60,856 nucleotides of DNA. It comes from Shimazuella soli. GTDB taxonomy: Bacteria; Bacillota; Bacilli; Thermoactinomycetales; Thermoactinomycetaceae. This document shows positions 1 to 11,300 of the stretch, piece by piece. The notes beneath the pieces were generated by a model that worked only from the letters and a program-made list of their open reading frames with translations, searched no databases and was not told the origin of the DNA. The DNA lies in the NCBI RefSeq assembly GCF_022511585.1, contig NZ_JAKWBN010000013.1:1-60856 (forward strand), given 5' to 3'. The translations under genes and the position numbers were made by a program. Every line of letters starts with the position of its first letter. Position 1 is the stretch's first letter.

Positions 1-1350
<1,350 letters not shown>

Positions 1351-1361
1351 TCTATTCTTTG

Positions 1362-1399
1362 AAAGAACAGTGATATAACTTATTGCTGTTCTTTGTGTT
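1362..1399 (+). terminator. Rho-independent terminator of the collagen-like gene
   Basis: A 9-bp stem AAAGAACAG (1362-1370) pairs with CTGTTCTTT (1386-1394) twelve bases after the stop codon and is followed by a short T-rich stretch. Confidence 0.7.
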
Positions 1400-1459
1400 T
1401 CTCCCTAGATTTGAATATGGGGCTTTGCCATTTTGTAAAGCTGAAAAGTAAGCTGAACG

Positions 1460-1497
1460 AACATCAACCTTCCCCTAAAGTGAGGAAGATTGATGTT
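1460..1497 (+). other. 14-bp hairpin in intergenic region
   Basis: AACATCAACCTTCC (1460-1473) pairs with GGAAGATTGATGTT (1484-1497) with one G-T wobble and a 10-nt loop. No T-run follows, so it is not a classical terminator. It lies 57 bases before a small ORF with a good ribosome binding site. Confidence 0.5.
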
Positions 1498-1554
1498 AAG
1501 TCGAGCTACATCTATTTGATGTTAGCCGGAATTTCCAGATAGTGGAGGTTGTGC

Positions 1555-1626
1555 ATGATTCCCAAAATGTTTCCAAATGTGTTGACTACAGAAGCAGTGA
1601 TAAATCCTGAAGAAGACAGCAGTTAA
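1555..1626 (+). CDS. Possible 23-aa peptide
   Basis: ATG at 1555 is preceded by GGAGG (1544-1548) at 6-nt spacing and opens a 23-codon frame ending ...NPEEDSS. No family is recognised and there is no signal peptide or Cys pattern. The stop codon sits inside the 5' arm of a hairpin (1619-1671), so it could be a leader peptide or a chance ORF. Confidence 0.3.
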   Translation: MIPKMFPNVLTTEAVINPEEDSS

Positions 1627-1680
1627 AGCTGAGAGGGCAGAAATGGGAGCAGTCTATCTTCTCTTAACTGCCTGCATTTT
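1619..1680 (+). terminator. Hairpin with T-rich tail after the small ORF
   Basis: GCAGTTAA (1619-1626) pairs with TTAACTGC (1664-1671) over a long, partly paired loop, followed by CTGCATTTTTATT. It is a weak candidate terminator. Confidence 0.35.
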
Positions 1681-1699
1681 TATTGCTAGAATGACTTCC

Positions 1700-1780
1700 T
1701 CGTGTAGGACTACGGGTCTAAGCTTGTTCCATTTCTTTGAGCTGTTTATGGAATCCTCCATCTCTAAGTGTTAGCCGTAG
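1700..1780 (-). mobile_element. IS200/IS605-type end (tnpB omega-RNA-like) relic
   Basis: Read on the minus strand, 1780-1751 gives GCTAACACTTAGAGATGGAG followed by GATTCC. This aligns with the plus-strand element at 19304-19330 (GCTGACACTTAAAGGTGGAG then ATTCTTG). These hairpin-plus-ATTC segments resemble the right ends of tnpB-carrying IS605 elements. No tnpA or tnpB reading frame is present. Confidence 0.4.
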
Positions 1781-1914
1781 TTTGAGAAGAGTGTTCAAAA
1801 CATTCTTATGTTTTGGAGCTCGCAAAAGCAGAGAATATCCCTAGAGTAATATATAAATAACCAGTTATCTGATTCTGTAACTTTGAACCCGTTTTATTCC
1901 TCAAAATCCGCTTT

Positions 1915-2547
1915 CTAATACTTGCTGCTAAATACTCCTTTCCGTTGTTCACGCATCCACTGAGCAACCAGTATTTCTCCTTGATCATTTGATTTTTCAA
2001 GCTCTGAAACAATCGATTTGTAATCGGTATCATTGCGATTCTGACTCATTTTGGATGCAGCTTGAATAGAGGTGATTTCAATTTCAAAGCCAATTATTCC
2101 TTTTATCGCCCTCTCAAGCAACTTTGGATCAAATGTATCCCAGATCCGGCCATTTTCACGGTGAGACTCATAGTGATTCAGCATCGTATCCAAAGCCGAT
2201 TTCAGCTCGTCTCCTGTGATTACACGTGATGTTCCATACGCATGTACAGCTAGATAATCCCATGTAGGAACTTCTTCGAGCTGATACCAACTTGACGAAA
2301 TGTAAGCGTGCGGCCCTTGAAAAATGAGTAACACATCTCGATTAGTGTCTAACGTTTTTTTCTGCATGTTTCCGTATGCAAGGTGCCCAGTCGCATAGAT
2401 TTTCCCATCATCTTCTCGAATTTCTAAAGGAATATGCGTAGCCAACGGACGTTGTTCATCAACAGTAATCAATAAGGCAAACGGATAAGACTTCATCATT
2501 TGAACTGCCTCATCAAGATCCATCTGATATTGCTTAGGAATATACAT
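1915..2547 (-). CDS. PaiB-like FMN-binding protein
   Basis: This 210-aa protein starts MYIPKQYQ and has the PaiB/FMN-binding split-barrel pattern: MYIP start, YPFALLIT strand, LATHIPLE, a central GPHAYISSSWY motif (PaiB-type ISPSWY) and VPTWDYLAVHAYG. Length fits the family (about 205 aa). The longer upstream frame is not used, because ATG 2547 has AAAGG about 9 nt upstream. Members are annotated as negative regulators of sporulation or degradative enzymes (PaiB) or as flavin-dependent enzymes; their biochemical role is not settled. It is divergent from a PLP-binding MocR regulator, suggesting control by that protein, perhaps in vitamin B6 or flavin-linked metabolism (inference). Confidence 0.88.
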   Translation of the reverse strand: MYIPKQYQMDLDEAVQMMKSYPFALLITVDEQRPLATHIPLEIREDDGKIYATGHLAYGNMQKKTLDTNRDVLLIFQGPHAYISSSWYQLEEVPTWDYLAVHAYGTSRVITGDELKSALDTMLNHYESHRENGRIWDTFDPKLLERAIKGIIGFEIEITSIQAASKMSQNRNDTDYKSIVSELEKSNDQGEILVAQWMREQRKGVFSSKY

Positions 2548-2624
2548 ACTAACCATCCTTTCGACTGTATATGAGTTTTTAAAATGTAAGCATAAAAAAT
2601 AAATATCCGACAAAAAAATAATAA

Positions 2625-2657
2625 GATACAAACTGACATATAAAAAGGTACAATATG
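2625..2657. promoter_or_regulatory. Divergent promoter with direct repeat, possible MocR box
   Basis: Between the divergent PaiB-like and MocR genes, GATACAAACTG (2625) and GGTACAATATG (2647) form an imperfect direct repeat 22 bp apart. Two-helical-turn direct repeats are typical of MocR/PdxR operators. TACAAT (2649) could serve as a -10 box for the plus-strand gene. Confidence 0.3.
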
Positions 2658-2689
2658 AAATAAATATACATGTCAAAGGGAGGTAGCAG

Positions 2690-4069
2690 ATGAAAAATAC
2701 CATTTTTACTTTTAAAGGTGACACTCCTAAATACAAACAAATTTATGAGCAATTTAAATTATTTATTGAACAAGGTGACTTACTTACTGATGAGCAATTG
2801 CCTTCTATTCGTCAGCTTGCAGGCTCCCTTCAAGTAAGTCGTAATACGACATTAATGGCATATGAGCAGCTTGTAGCGGAAGGTTATATTCGCGGAGAAG
2901 GAAAAAAAGGTTATTTTGTAAATGAATTAGAACCTTATATTTTCCAAAAATCGTCAATCTCTCCTGACAAAAAACAAATAACATCAGTGAAACCTTATAG
3001 CGTTGATTTTCGGGCGGGTGCGGTAGATCAAACACATTTCCCTTTGAAAACTTGGAGAAAAATATCCAATCGAATATTAAATTTAAAAGAGAGCTTTTTT
3101 TATGGGGAACCTTTTGGGGAAGTGAATCTACGCCAACAAATAGCTGTATACTTGCTTCAATCCCGCGGGGTGAAAACAGATGCAGATGCCATAATTATTG
3201 GTAGCAGTACGCAACAGTTGCTTCTCTATCTTGGGCATATTCTGAAGGATGATGTTTCTAGTATTATCGTAGAGGATCCTGGATATGATGGCGCCAGAGA
3301 GGCTTTTCAATTAAATGGTTTTAAGCTTGAGACCCTAGCTGTTTATGAAACAGGTGCTGATTTTTCATCATTGGAACGAATGAAATCTCGACTCATCTAC
3401 GTAGCACCTTCCCATCATAGTCCATACGGGGTGAGCATGTCCATTCAGCAACGACATGCGCTTATACATTGGGCTAACAGAAGGCATGGATACATTATCG
3501 AAGACGATTATGATAGTGAATTTCGCTATACACAACAACCATTTCCCGCTCTAGCATCAATTGATTCAGCAAGAGTGATTTATCTAGGGAATTTCTCCAA
3601 GTCCTTTCTTCCAGGAATTCGTTTAAGCTATATGGTGTTGCCACAGCCTCTGTTACATCGTTACAAAAATCAATTCCTTCATTTTGAAAGTACCACTTCT
3701 ATTCTTAGCCAACTCACCATGGCTAAATTTATGGAAGAAGGAGAATGGAGTCGCCACATTAAACGTATGCGTCTTGTCTATAAACGAAAAATGCAGCACT
3801 TCGTATCTGTATTAAGAAAAGAATTCGAGCAAAATATATCTATCATTGGTGAGCAGTCTGGTTTGTACGTATTAATCAAAGTACACTTGAAACATTCAGA
3901 AGAATGGCTAATACATCGTGCTTCTTGTCATGGGGTGAAAGTGTATCCTACCTCGATTTACTTCATTAAAAATAATTCAGATGAACCAATGATTAAACTC
4001 GGTTTTAGTAACCTTTCTTGTGATGAGATGGAACTTGGTGTCGAGCTCTTAAAAAAGGCATGGATGTAA
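2690..4069 (+). CDS. MocR/PdxR-type PLP-dependent transcriptional regulator
   Basis: The 459-aa chimera has an N-terminal GntR winged helix (residues about 10-78; LPSIRQLAGSLQVSRNTT is the recognition region) fused to a fold-type I aminotransferase-like domain (about 100-455). The PLP-binding lysine is K304 in GNFSKSFLPG, and IEDDYDSEFR supplies the conserved Asp that binds the PLP ring. ATG follows GGGAGGTAGCAG. MocR proteins bind PLP or an amino-compound aldimine and regulate a divergent gene, here the PaiB-like FMN protein. PdxR controlling PLP synthase is the best-known member, but no pdxST is nearby, so the effector is unknown. Confidence 0.92.
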   Translation: MKNTIFTFKGDTPKYKQIYEQFKLFIEQGDLLTDEQLPSIRQLAGSLQVSRNTTLMAYEQLVAEGYIRGEGKKGYFVNELEPYIFQKSSISPDKKQITSVKPYSVDFRAGAVDQTHFPLKTWRKISNRILNLKESFFYGEPFGEVNLRQQIAVYLLQSRGVKTDADAIIIGSSTQQLLLYLGHILKDDVSSIIVEDPGYDGAREAFQLNGFKLETLAVYETGADFSSLERMKSRLIYVAPSHHSPYGVSMSIQQRHALIHWANRRHGYIIEDDYDSEFRYTQQPFPALASIDSARVIYLGNFSKSFLPGIRLSYMVLPQPLLHRYKNQFLHFESTTSILSQLTMAKFMEEGEWSRHIKRMRLVYKRKMQHFVSVLRKEFEQNISIIGEQSGLYVLIKVHLKHSEEWLIHRASCHGVKVYPTSIYFIKNNSDEPMIKLGFSNLSCDEMELGVELLKKAWM

Positions 4070-4129
4070 TGAAAGGCAAATAGTTAAGAGGAAGGTACAT
4101 ACAATTTTAAAATATAGTACAATTTCTAA

Positions 4130-4187
4130 AAAAACGAAACGGCTTTAATCTCTTTAAAATTCAGGGATAAAGCCGTTTCGTTTTTTT
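4130..4187. terminator. Bidirectional terminator between convergent genes
   Basis: AAACGAAACGGCTTTA and TAAAGCCGTTTCGTTT form a long stem flanked by A- and T-runs. Its right edge overlaps the stop codon of the MMPL gene (4186-4188). Confidence 0.9.
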
Positions 4188-7100
4188 ATTTTTGTCCATT
4201 AATAGACAGAGGAAGTTCACCTTTAGTTCTGAATTTACTTCCTGATAAACGATCAAGCTTATGCTTTAAGCCCATTAAAGCAGGTAGTAGTACTGGAATA
4301 CCAATGAGACTCAGTAATAACAGCCCAACGATAACAACAGATGCTACTTGGATAAGTGTTAACACACCAGAAGGTATTAAAGCTGCAAAGGTACCTCCCA
4401 AAATAATAGCAGCAGATAGTACTACTCCACCAATGTGACGAGAGGCATCTACCATTCGTGTTGCAAAATCTCCTTCAAGTTCGTTATACCGCATTATCCA
4501 GAAGATGCTATAGTCAACACCTAAAGCAACGATCATAATAAAACTAAAGAACGGAACATTCCAACTCATGATTTCTACATGTAAAAGATGGGAACTTATC
4601 CATTCCCCAATACCAAGAGAGGCAAAGTACACTAGAATTAAGGAAACAATAATCGATATGGAATTCGAGACAGAGCGAGTGATGACCAGAAGGACAAGTG
4701 CTATACCAATTAACATAATCGTTGCGGTACGCAAGAAATCTTTTTGGGTTACATCTTTTAAGTCCACATTTTTAGCTGTTGTTCCTCCGATTGCCACTTT
4801 TGCATCTTTTAAATCAGATCCACTTCGTTCTGCATCTACTTGTTTATTTATTTCTTTAATAATAGGCATAGCTTCTTGTGAATATGGGTTTACATCTAAA
4901 ATGATTGTCATTTTAGCGGTTTTCCTATCATCTGACATATACGTATTCAAGGATTTCTGGAAATCTTTACTTTTTAATATTTTAGTTGGAACATAGAATT
5001 GTTCAGCACTATCCGATTTGCTTAAACCATTTAAATACTTTTGCGCATCTTTTAGACCATTACTTACTTTACTTAGTCCTTTCGTGCTGGAAGAAAGGCC
5101 GTACTGCAATTGTTTCATATTTGCTTGTAAATCTTTCAATCCATGTAATAATTGTACCTGACCATAATTAATTTGAGTTAACCCAGATTGAAGTTCACCT
5201 GTTTTACTCGCAATTTGACTCGAACCAGCAGCACCTTGGTTCAATCCTGTCTTCAAATCGGTTGCACCTTGATATAACTGAACAACACCTTTTTTCATTT
5301 GTTTTAAACCATCGTTTACTTTAGCTAGTGATTGATTCGCTTTTCGAAACGAAGCCATGGCCGATTGATGTTTGGCAGCAAGTTGATTCAATTGGCTGGA
5401 TAGTTGATTCAATTGTACTTGTGCTGATTTCGCAATGCCTAGTGTCCGTTGCACGTTAGGGTCGTTTGCTAAGTCTGGTCTTGTTTGGATTAAGTTATTC
5501 ATGGATACTTCGATCTGTTGGTACCCATTCTTTGCACCTTCGATTGCTTGAGAGATGCTATTGAAATATTGATTATAAGAACTCAATCCATTTTCTAATT
5601 GGTTGTAACCCGAGTATAGTTGGGAAGTGGCAATAGAAAGCGTATTGATATTTTGGCTTAAGGAAGCTAAACCGATTTCTAATTGTTTGGCTCCTGCTGC
5701 ACCACTATTGATCCCAGTTGTAAGTGTATGGATGGCATCTCCTAATTTAGATACACCATTTTTTGCAGTGTTTGTTCCGTCAATCAATCTCTGTACATTG
5801 GAAAGGCCACTCATATCGCTGCTATTCATTTGATCCTTTGCAGAAGTTAATCCTTTGTTAATCTTTCCAATTCCTTTATTGGAAGCACTTAACCCTTTAT
5901 CTAGTTCGTTTGCCTGCTTTTTTATATATAATTCCTTTATTTTATCCCCAGTTGGACGAGTAGGGGAGTAAACTTCCGCAACACCGTTGACTTTTGATAT
6001 TTTATCCGCTAATTCATCTAACGTTTGTAAATAACTTGCTTGGTCCAATTTTTTGTTGGATTGAATGACCAGTGTTGCTGGAGAGGAAAACCCGGATGGA
6101 AATTGGTTTTCGATGATGTTAATCCCTTGCTTGGATTCATATTTATTGTCTACTTCCCACAAGTCATTGTAGTTAAGCACTCGAGAATAACTCAAAATAA
6201 CCGAAATGGCTAAAGTAACAATCAGAACGACAGACATAAACGGCCTAACCACCGAGTTTTTCGCCAAAAATCCCCATAATTTACTTTCTCCATGTCCTTC
6301 AAATTTCTTAATGGGGTAGAACATCCCTTTTCCTAGCAATACCATAAAAAATGGATTCAACGTAGTCAATACAAGAAGCAGAACCCCGACTCCAATTGCT
6401 ACTCCAGAAGTAGCTTGATACAATTTGAAATTAGCCAATAGGAGAGAGGCAAAACCGATAAAAACAGCTAAACCGCTGTATAGTACGGTTTTCCCTGCTG
6501 ATTGAAAGGTTGCTTTTACAGCCGAATGTACATTTCTTTGTTTGCTGAGTTCTTCTTTAAATCGGGTAAACAACAAGATGTTATAGTCTGTGCCGACTCC
6601 AAACAGTACCACAACTAAAAATACTTGTGTGAAATTAGAAAATGGAAAATCAAACTTATCTACTAGATGAGCAATTGCTCCCAATGAAACCAAATAGGAA
6701 ACTCCGACTGTCAAAAGAGAAATAATAGGAACAATCGGTGAACGGAATACAAGGATTAGCACAACAACAATGAAAATAATCGCAATGACCTCTGTCTTTT
6801 TTACTCCTTCTTGGGTCGATTTTGTAAAATCATCGTTGATCAAATCGCTTCCCGTTAAATACGTTTTCACACCTTTCATTTTAATCATATCGTTAAGTTC
6901 TTTAGCGACTTTTGATATGTCCCCCTGCTTTTTGTCTATGGAGATTTGCGTCAATATCGTAGTATTATCCTTTGAAACAAGTTGCTTTTCGATTTCTTTA
7001 CTATCTAAATGCGAAACAATTTCGTTTATTCCCAGTTGTTTTTGCTGGGTTTTTAACTTATGGATAGCAGAGGCGATCTCTGCTTTTTGTTTGCTAGTCA

Positions 7101-7341
7101 AAGCTTTTTTACTTCCACTGGAAAAGACAGCTATTACGTCATATTTTTCTCCGCCCTTTTTATCCATTTGTTTGAGCATCTCATTCGCAATGTAACTTTG
7201 TTCCGTTTTTGGAGTTGTCACTTGTCCTTTTTCTTTCACCAGCTGATTCAGATTCGGCATTGTGGTTAATATAAGAGCAGTAACCATGATCCATAAGACA
7301 AAGGATAGTGTTCTCCAACTTTTTAACTTATTCAATGACAT
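4186..7341 (-). CDS. MMPL/RND-family transporter (YdfJ-like)
   Basis: The protein of about 1,050 aa is a duplicated MMPL exporter: TM1 near residues 10-30, a first extracellular domain, a five-helix TM block (about 180-355, with GVGTDYNILLFTRFKEE), a long extracellular segment rich in heptad-like L..GL..L/Q repeats (about 480-790) resembling YhgE/Pip-type coiled coils, and a second TM block (about 875-1040, with ALGVDYSIFWIMRY). Asp-Tyr in both blocks matches the proton-relay region. Such pumps export lipids or hydrophobic compounds. The start is uncertain: ATG 7341 is given, but AAGGTGA is best spaced for TTG 7335, and the frame stays open to TTG 7377. It lies downstream of a TetR gene in one operon, with a Bm3R1-like operator between them. 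Confidence 0.9.
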   Translation of the reverse strand: MSLNKLKSWRTLSFVLWIMVTALILTTMPNLNQLVKEKGQVTTPKTEQSYIANEMLKQMDKKGGEKYDVIAVFSSGSKKALTSKQKAEIASAIHKLKTQQKQLGINEIVSHLDSKEIEKQLVSKDNTTILTQISIDKKQGDISKVAKELNDMIKMKGVKTYLTGSDLINDDFTKSTQEGVKKTEVIAIIFIVVVLILVFRSPIVPIISLLTVGVSYLVSLGAIAHLVDKFDFPFSNFTQVFLVVVLFGVGTDYNILLFTRFKEELSKQRNVHSAVKATFQSAGKTVLYSGLAVFIGFASLLLANFKLYQATSGVAIGVGVLLLVLTTLNPFFMVLLGKGMFYPIKKFEGHGESKLWGFLAKNSVVRPFMSVVLIVTLAISVILSYSRVLNYNDLWEVDNKYESKQGINIIENQFPSGFSSPATLVIQSNKKLDQASYLQTLDELADKISKVNGVAEVYSPTRPTGDKIKELYIKKQANELDKGLSASNKGIGKINKGLTSAKDQMNSSDMSGLSNVQRLIDGTNTAKNGVSKLGDAIHTLTTGINSGAAGAKQLEIGLASLSQNINTLSIATSQLYSGYNQLENGLSSYNQYFNSISQAIEGAKNGYQQIEVSMNNLIQTRPDLANDPNVQRTLGIAKSAQVQLNQLSSQLNQLAAKHQSAMASFRKANQSLAKVNDGLKQMKKGVVQLYQGATDLKTGLNQGAAGSSQIASKTGELQSGLTQINYGQVQLLHGLKDLQANMKQLQYGLSSSTKGLSKVSNGLKDAQKYLNGLSKSDSAEQFYVPTKILKSKDFQKSLNTYMSDDRKTAKMTIILDVNPYSQEAMPIIKEINKQVDAERSGSDLKDAKVAIGGTTAKNVDLKDVTQKDFLRTATIMLIGIALVLLVITRSVSNSISIIVSLILVYFASLGIGEWISSHLLHVEIMSWNVPFFSFIMIVALGVDYSIFWIMRYNELEGDFATRMVDASRHIGGVVLSAAIILGGTFAALIPSGVLTLIQVASVVIVGLLLLSLIGIPVLLPALMGLKHKLDRLSGSKFRTKGELPLSINGQK

Positions 7342-7377
7342 CACCTTATTCTTGTTGAAATTCGGTTTAAAGAGCAA

Positions 7378-7397
7378 CGGAATGAATATTCATTCCG
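7378..7397. promoter_or_regulatory. Perfect 20-bp palindrome, Bm3R1-type operator
   Basis: CGGAATGAATATTCATTCCG is a perfect palindrome in the gap between the tetR stop and the MMPL gene. It differs from the Bm3R1 operator as I recall it from Bacillus megaterium (CGGAATGAACGTTCATTCCG) only at the two central bases. Confidence 0.85.
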
Positions 7398-7417
7398 TTT
7401 ATTCCAGAGCTATTGAA

Positions 7418-7984
7418 TCAAATGACTCGAATAGCATTCCAAGAACTTTCTTCCAGTTGTTGTAGTAACTCTGGGGTTTCATTCAATTCCCCACATTGAA
7501 AAAGCTTAAATAACATCACACAAGATCCGTAAACAATGGCGATCAAAGCAGGGGAAGGTAATGGACGAATCATTTCCTTCTGCTTTCCATCTTCTATGAT
7601 TTGGACAATAAAGTTTAAAAAATCCTGAAATGTTGTTTTGCTTTTCTCATTAAGGTAATAACCATCATGATGGGAATTGATAAACAGAAACGCTTGGTCA
7701 TTGTCTTTTGCAAATGCAAACATCCGATAAAAAATGTGAGTAAACTTTTCACGGGTAGTGGAATGAAAAGGAAAATTATTTTTTAATGCATCTGAAAATT
7801 GAAGCACACATTTCACAAATAAAGAATTGACAAGTGATTCTTTATTATCAAAATAACGATAAATGGTCCCAGCGCCCACTTTTGCTTTGTCAGCTATCAT
7901 CGGTATCGTTGTACCATCGTAGCCACGTTCAGCAAATAAAATCATTGCTGCTTCAAAAATATCCTCTTGTTTATTTTTAGACAT
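7418..7984 (-). CDS. TetR-family repressor, Bm3R1/FatR-like
   Basis: This 188-aa TetR regulator has an N-terminal helix-turn-helix at residues about 27-48; KVGAGTIYRYF and NKESLVN match Bm3R1 and FatR, the fatty-acid-responsive repressors of CYP102 P450s. The C-terminal ligand domain is divergent. ATG 7984 has GAGGTGA 6-8 nt upstream. The gene is divergent from a CYP102A P450 and followed after about 75 bp by the MMPL exporter. Palindromes matching the known Bm3R1 operator lie in front of tetR and in front of the exporter. Inferred role: autorepression plus repression of pump and P450, relieved by fatty acids or other hydrophobic ligands. Confidence 0.93.
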   Translation of the reverse strand: MSKNKQEDIFEAAMILFAERGYDGTTIPMIADKAKVGAGTIYRYFDNKESLVNSLFVKCVLQFSDALKNNFPFHSTTREKFTHIFYRMFAFAKDNDQAFLFINSHHDGYYLNEKSKTTFQDFLNFIVQIIEDGKQKEMIRPLPSPALIAIVYGSCVMLFKLFQCGELNETPELLQQLEESSWNAIRVI

Positions 7985-8004
7985 TTATTTTCACCTCACT
8001 TAAA

Positions 8005-8022
8005 GGAATGAATGTTCATTCC
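8005..8022. promoter_or_regulatory. Bm3R1-type operator in the tetR-P450 intergenic region
   Basis: GGAATGAATGTTCATTCC has 8-bp arms around TG and differs from the core of the known Bm3R1 operator at one base. It lies 21 bp upstream of the tetR start, placing it over the leader or promoter of tetR. Confidence 0.85.
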
Positions 8023-8304
8023 GGATACTATTTTACTTTGTATATTACAAAAGTCAAGTGTATGAGAAAGATGTTCTTTCTTTGTTTAAATTTAAAACAG
8101 TTGGTTTTGGAAAAGATATAAATAAATTCATGACATCAGCTGCTGATAATTTTCGTTTACTTTCAGATTTATGAGTTAAGAAATAATATTTTTTTATCTA
8201 ATGTTGTCAACGTATAAGAAAATTATTAGGAATTGTAATTCCTGGTAAGGGGCAGGATGGCAACGAGCAAGTCATGAAACAAATTTAGAAAGGATGCTTT
8301 TGTA
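8023..8304 (+). other. Intergenic region between tetR and P450
   Basis: This AT-rich stretch holds an inverted repeat AGGAATT-gt-AATTCCT (8228-8243) about 60 bp before the P450, a possible second operator of different type. One frame is open without a start codon from about 8030 to a TGA near 8172 (ending NFRLLSDL) and could be a gene remnant. The P450 ribosome binding site (AGAAAGGATG) is at 8288-8297. Confidence 0.4.
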
Positions 8305-11300
8305 ATGGATGAAGCTAATATAATTCCGCAGCCTAAAACTTATGGTCCACTTGGGAATATACCACTAATTGATAAAGATAAACCAATTCTATCCTTTATG
8401 AAACTAGCCGAAGAATATGGCCCCATTTTTCGGCTTCAAACTCCAGGAGATTCAACCATTGTTGTTTCGGGGCATGAACTAGTAAAAGAAGTCTGTGATG
8501 AGTCTCGTTTTCTTAAAAGTGCAGAAGGACCTTTGGAAAAAGTTCGTGCCTTTGGGGGAGACGGATTATTCACTAGCTGGACTCATGAACCGAATTGGAG
8601 AAAAGCTCATAACATTCTTATGCCTACGTTTAGCCAGCGTGCGATGAAGGATTACCATGATATGATGGTGGACATTGCTGTTCAGCTTATTCAAAAATGG
8701 ATAAGGCTTAATCCGGATGAAACGGTTGATGTGCCAGATGATATGACCCGTCTTACGCTAGACACCATCGGATTGTGTGGTTTTAATTACCGTTTTAACA
8801 GCTATTATAGAGAAACGCCGCATCCTTTCATAACAAGCATGGTTCGTGCCCTTGATGAAGCAATGCATCAAACTCAGCGCCTAGATTTGCAAGACAAGTT
8901 GATGATAAGAACAAAACGTCAGTTCCAGCATGATATTCAAGTGATGTTCAGTTTAGTAGATAGCATTATTGCAGAGCGTAGAGCTGGTAAAAATCAAAAG
9001 GAAAATGACTTGCTTTCTCGTATGTTGAATGTAAGTGATCCCGAAACAGGAGAAAAATTGGATGATGAAAATATCCGATATCAAATTATTACGTTTCTAA
9101 TAGCAGGGCATGAAACAACAAGCGGTTTATTGTCATTTGCTCTTTATTTTCTATTAAAAAATCCTGATAAGCTGAAAAAAGCCTACGAAGAAGTAGATCA
9201 AGTACTCACAGGTTCCACTCCAACCTACAAGCAGGTTTTGCATTTAAAATATGTTCGGATGATTTTAAATGAAGCACTGCGCTTGTGGCCAACAGCCCCA
9301 GCATTTAGTCTTTATGCAAAAGAGGATACCATTATCGGTGGAAAATATCCTGTTAAAAAAGAACAAGAAAGGATAACAGTGTTAATTCCTCAACTGCATC
9401 GTGATAAAGAGGCATGGGGAGAGGATGTAGAGGAGTTTCGTCCAGAACGGTTTGAGGATCAAAATAAAGTACCACACCACGCTTATAAGCCATTTGGAAA
9501 CGGCCAACGGGCATGTATTGGGATGCAATTTGCTCTTCACGAAGCAACACTTGTTTTAGGAATGCTTCTAAGACATTTTGAATTTATCGATTATAAGGAC
9601 TATCAGCTCGATATTAAACAAACCTTAACATTAAAACCTGGGGATTTTAACATACAAGTTCAGCCGCGCAATCAGCCTGCTTTTCAGCAGTCTGTTTCGG
9701 TGACAGAAGATGTGGCAGCCGAAAGCAAGATGGAGATGAAGCAGGTCAAGGATCATTTTGATCAAAAATCTACCATTCAGGGGCTTAATAACCGCCCGTT
9801 GCTTGTTCTTTATGGATCAGATACAGGGACTGCTGAAGGGATAGCACGAGAACTGGCTGATACCGCTACTCTTCACGGTGTTCATACAGAAGTGGCTACT
9901 CTTAATGAACGGATAGGTGAGCTTCCTAAAGAAGGAGCAGTCTTAATCGTGACTTCTTCCTATAATGGAAAGCCTCCAAGTAATGCTGGCCAGTTCGTAC
10001 AATGGTTAGAAGCGGTTCAAGCAGGCGAACTTTCTGGAGTTCAGTATGCGGTGTTTGGATGTGGAGACCACAACTGGGCTAGTACTTATCAGGATGTTCC
10101 AAGATTTATTGATAAACAGCTCGCTGAAAAAGGAGCAGTTCGATTCTCTGCACGGGGAGAAGGTGATGTAAGTGGAGACTTTGAAGAACAGTTCGATCAA
10201 TGGAAAGAAAAAATGTGGTCGGATGCGATCGAAGCCTTTGGTCTGGAGATTAGTGATGATGTGAAAAAGGATCAAAACACACTAAGTCTTCAGTTTGTAA
10301 AAGGAACTGGAGGATCTCCTCTTGCGCGGTCTTACGAAGCGGTTTATGCCAAGGTGGTGGAAAACCGAGAATTGCAATCACCTGACAGCGGCAGAAGCAC
10401 TCGTCATATTGAGATAACTCTGCCAAAAGGTGTGTCCTATCAAGAAGGAGACCATCTTGGAGTATTGCCTGCAAACAGCAAAGAAAATGTTCATCGTGTT
10501 CTTCAAAAGTATAAATTAAACGAAAACGACCAAGTGGTACTTACAGCAAGTGGACGCAGTATGGCTCATCTGCCTTTGGCTCAAGAAGTCAGTCTTCGTG
10601 ATCTTCTCCTATATAGTGTGGAGTTACAGGATGCGGCCACCCGAGCACAAATAAGGGAACTTGCTGCTTTCACCGTTTGCCCTCCACATAAACGGGAACT
10701 GGAAGCCCTGCTCGAAGAAGGGATTTATCAGGAGCAAGTATTAAAAAAGCGTATTTCTATGCTAGATTTGCTGGAAAAGTATGAAGCGTGTGAAATGCCA
10801 TTTGAGCGGTTCTTAGAACTTTTGCATCCCTTGAAACCGAGATATTATTCCATCTCCAGTTCACCACGACTGAATTCGGAGCGAGCGAGTATTACAGTGG
10901 CGGTGGTACGAGGTCCTGCTTGGAGCGGTTTGGGAGAATATCGCGGAGTAGCTTCTAATTATTTGGCTGACTGTAAGCCGGGCGAAGATGTCATGATGTT
11001 CATCCGCACTCCAGAATCCAACTTCCAGCTACCGGAAGAGTCTGAAACACCGATCATTATGGTAGGTCCCGGTACAGGATTGGCACCATTCCGAGGTTTC
11101 CTGCAAGCTCGGGATGCCATGAAACAAGAGGGAAAAACGTTGGGTGAAGCATACCTTTATTTCGGATGCCGTAATGAGGCAGATTTCATTTACAGGAAAG
11201 AACTAGAACAATATAAAAAGAACGGGATTATGACCCTTTATATTGCATTTTCCCGGAAAGAAGGAATTCCGAAAACATACGTGCAGCATGTAATGGCATC

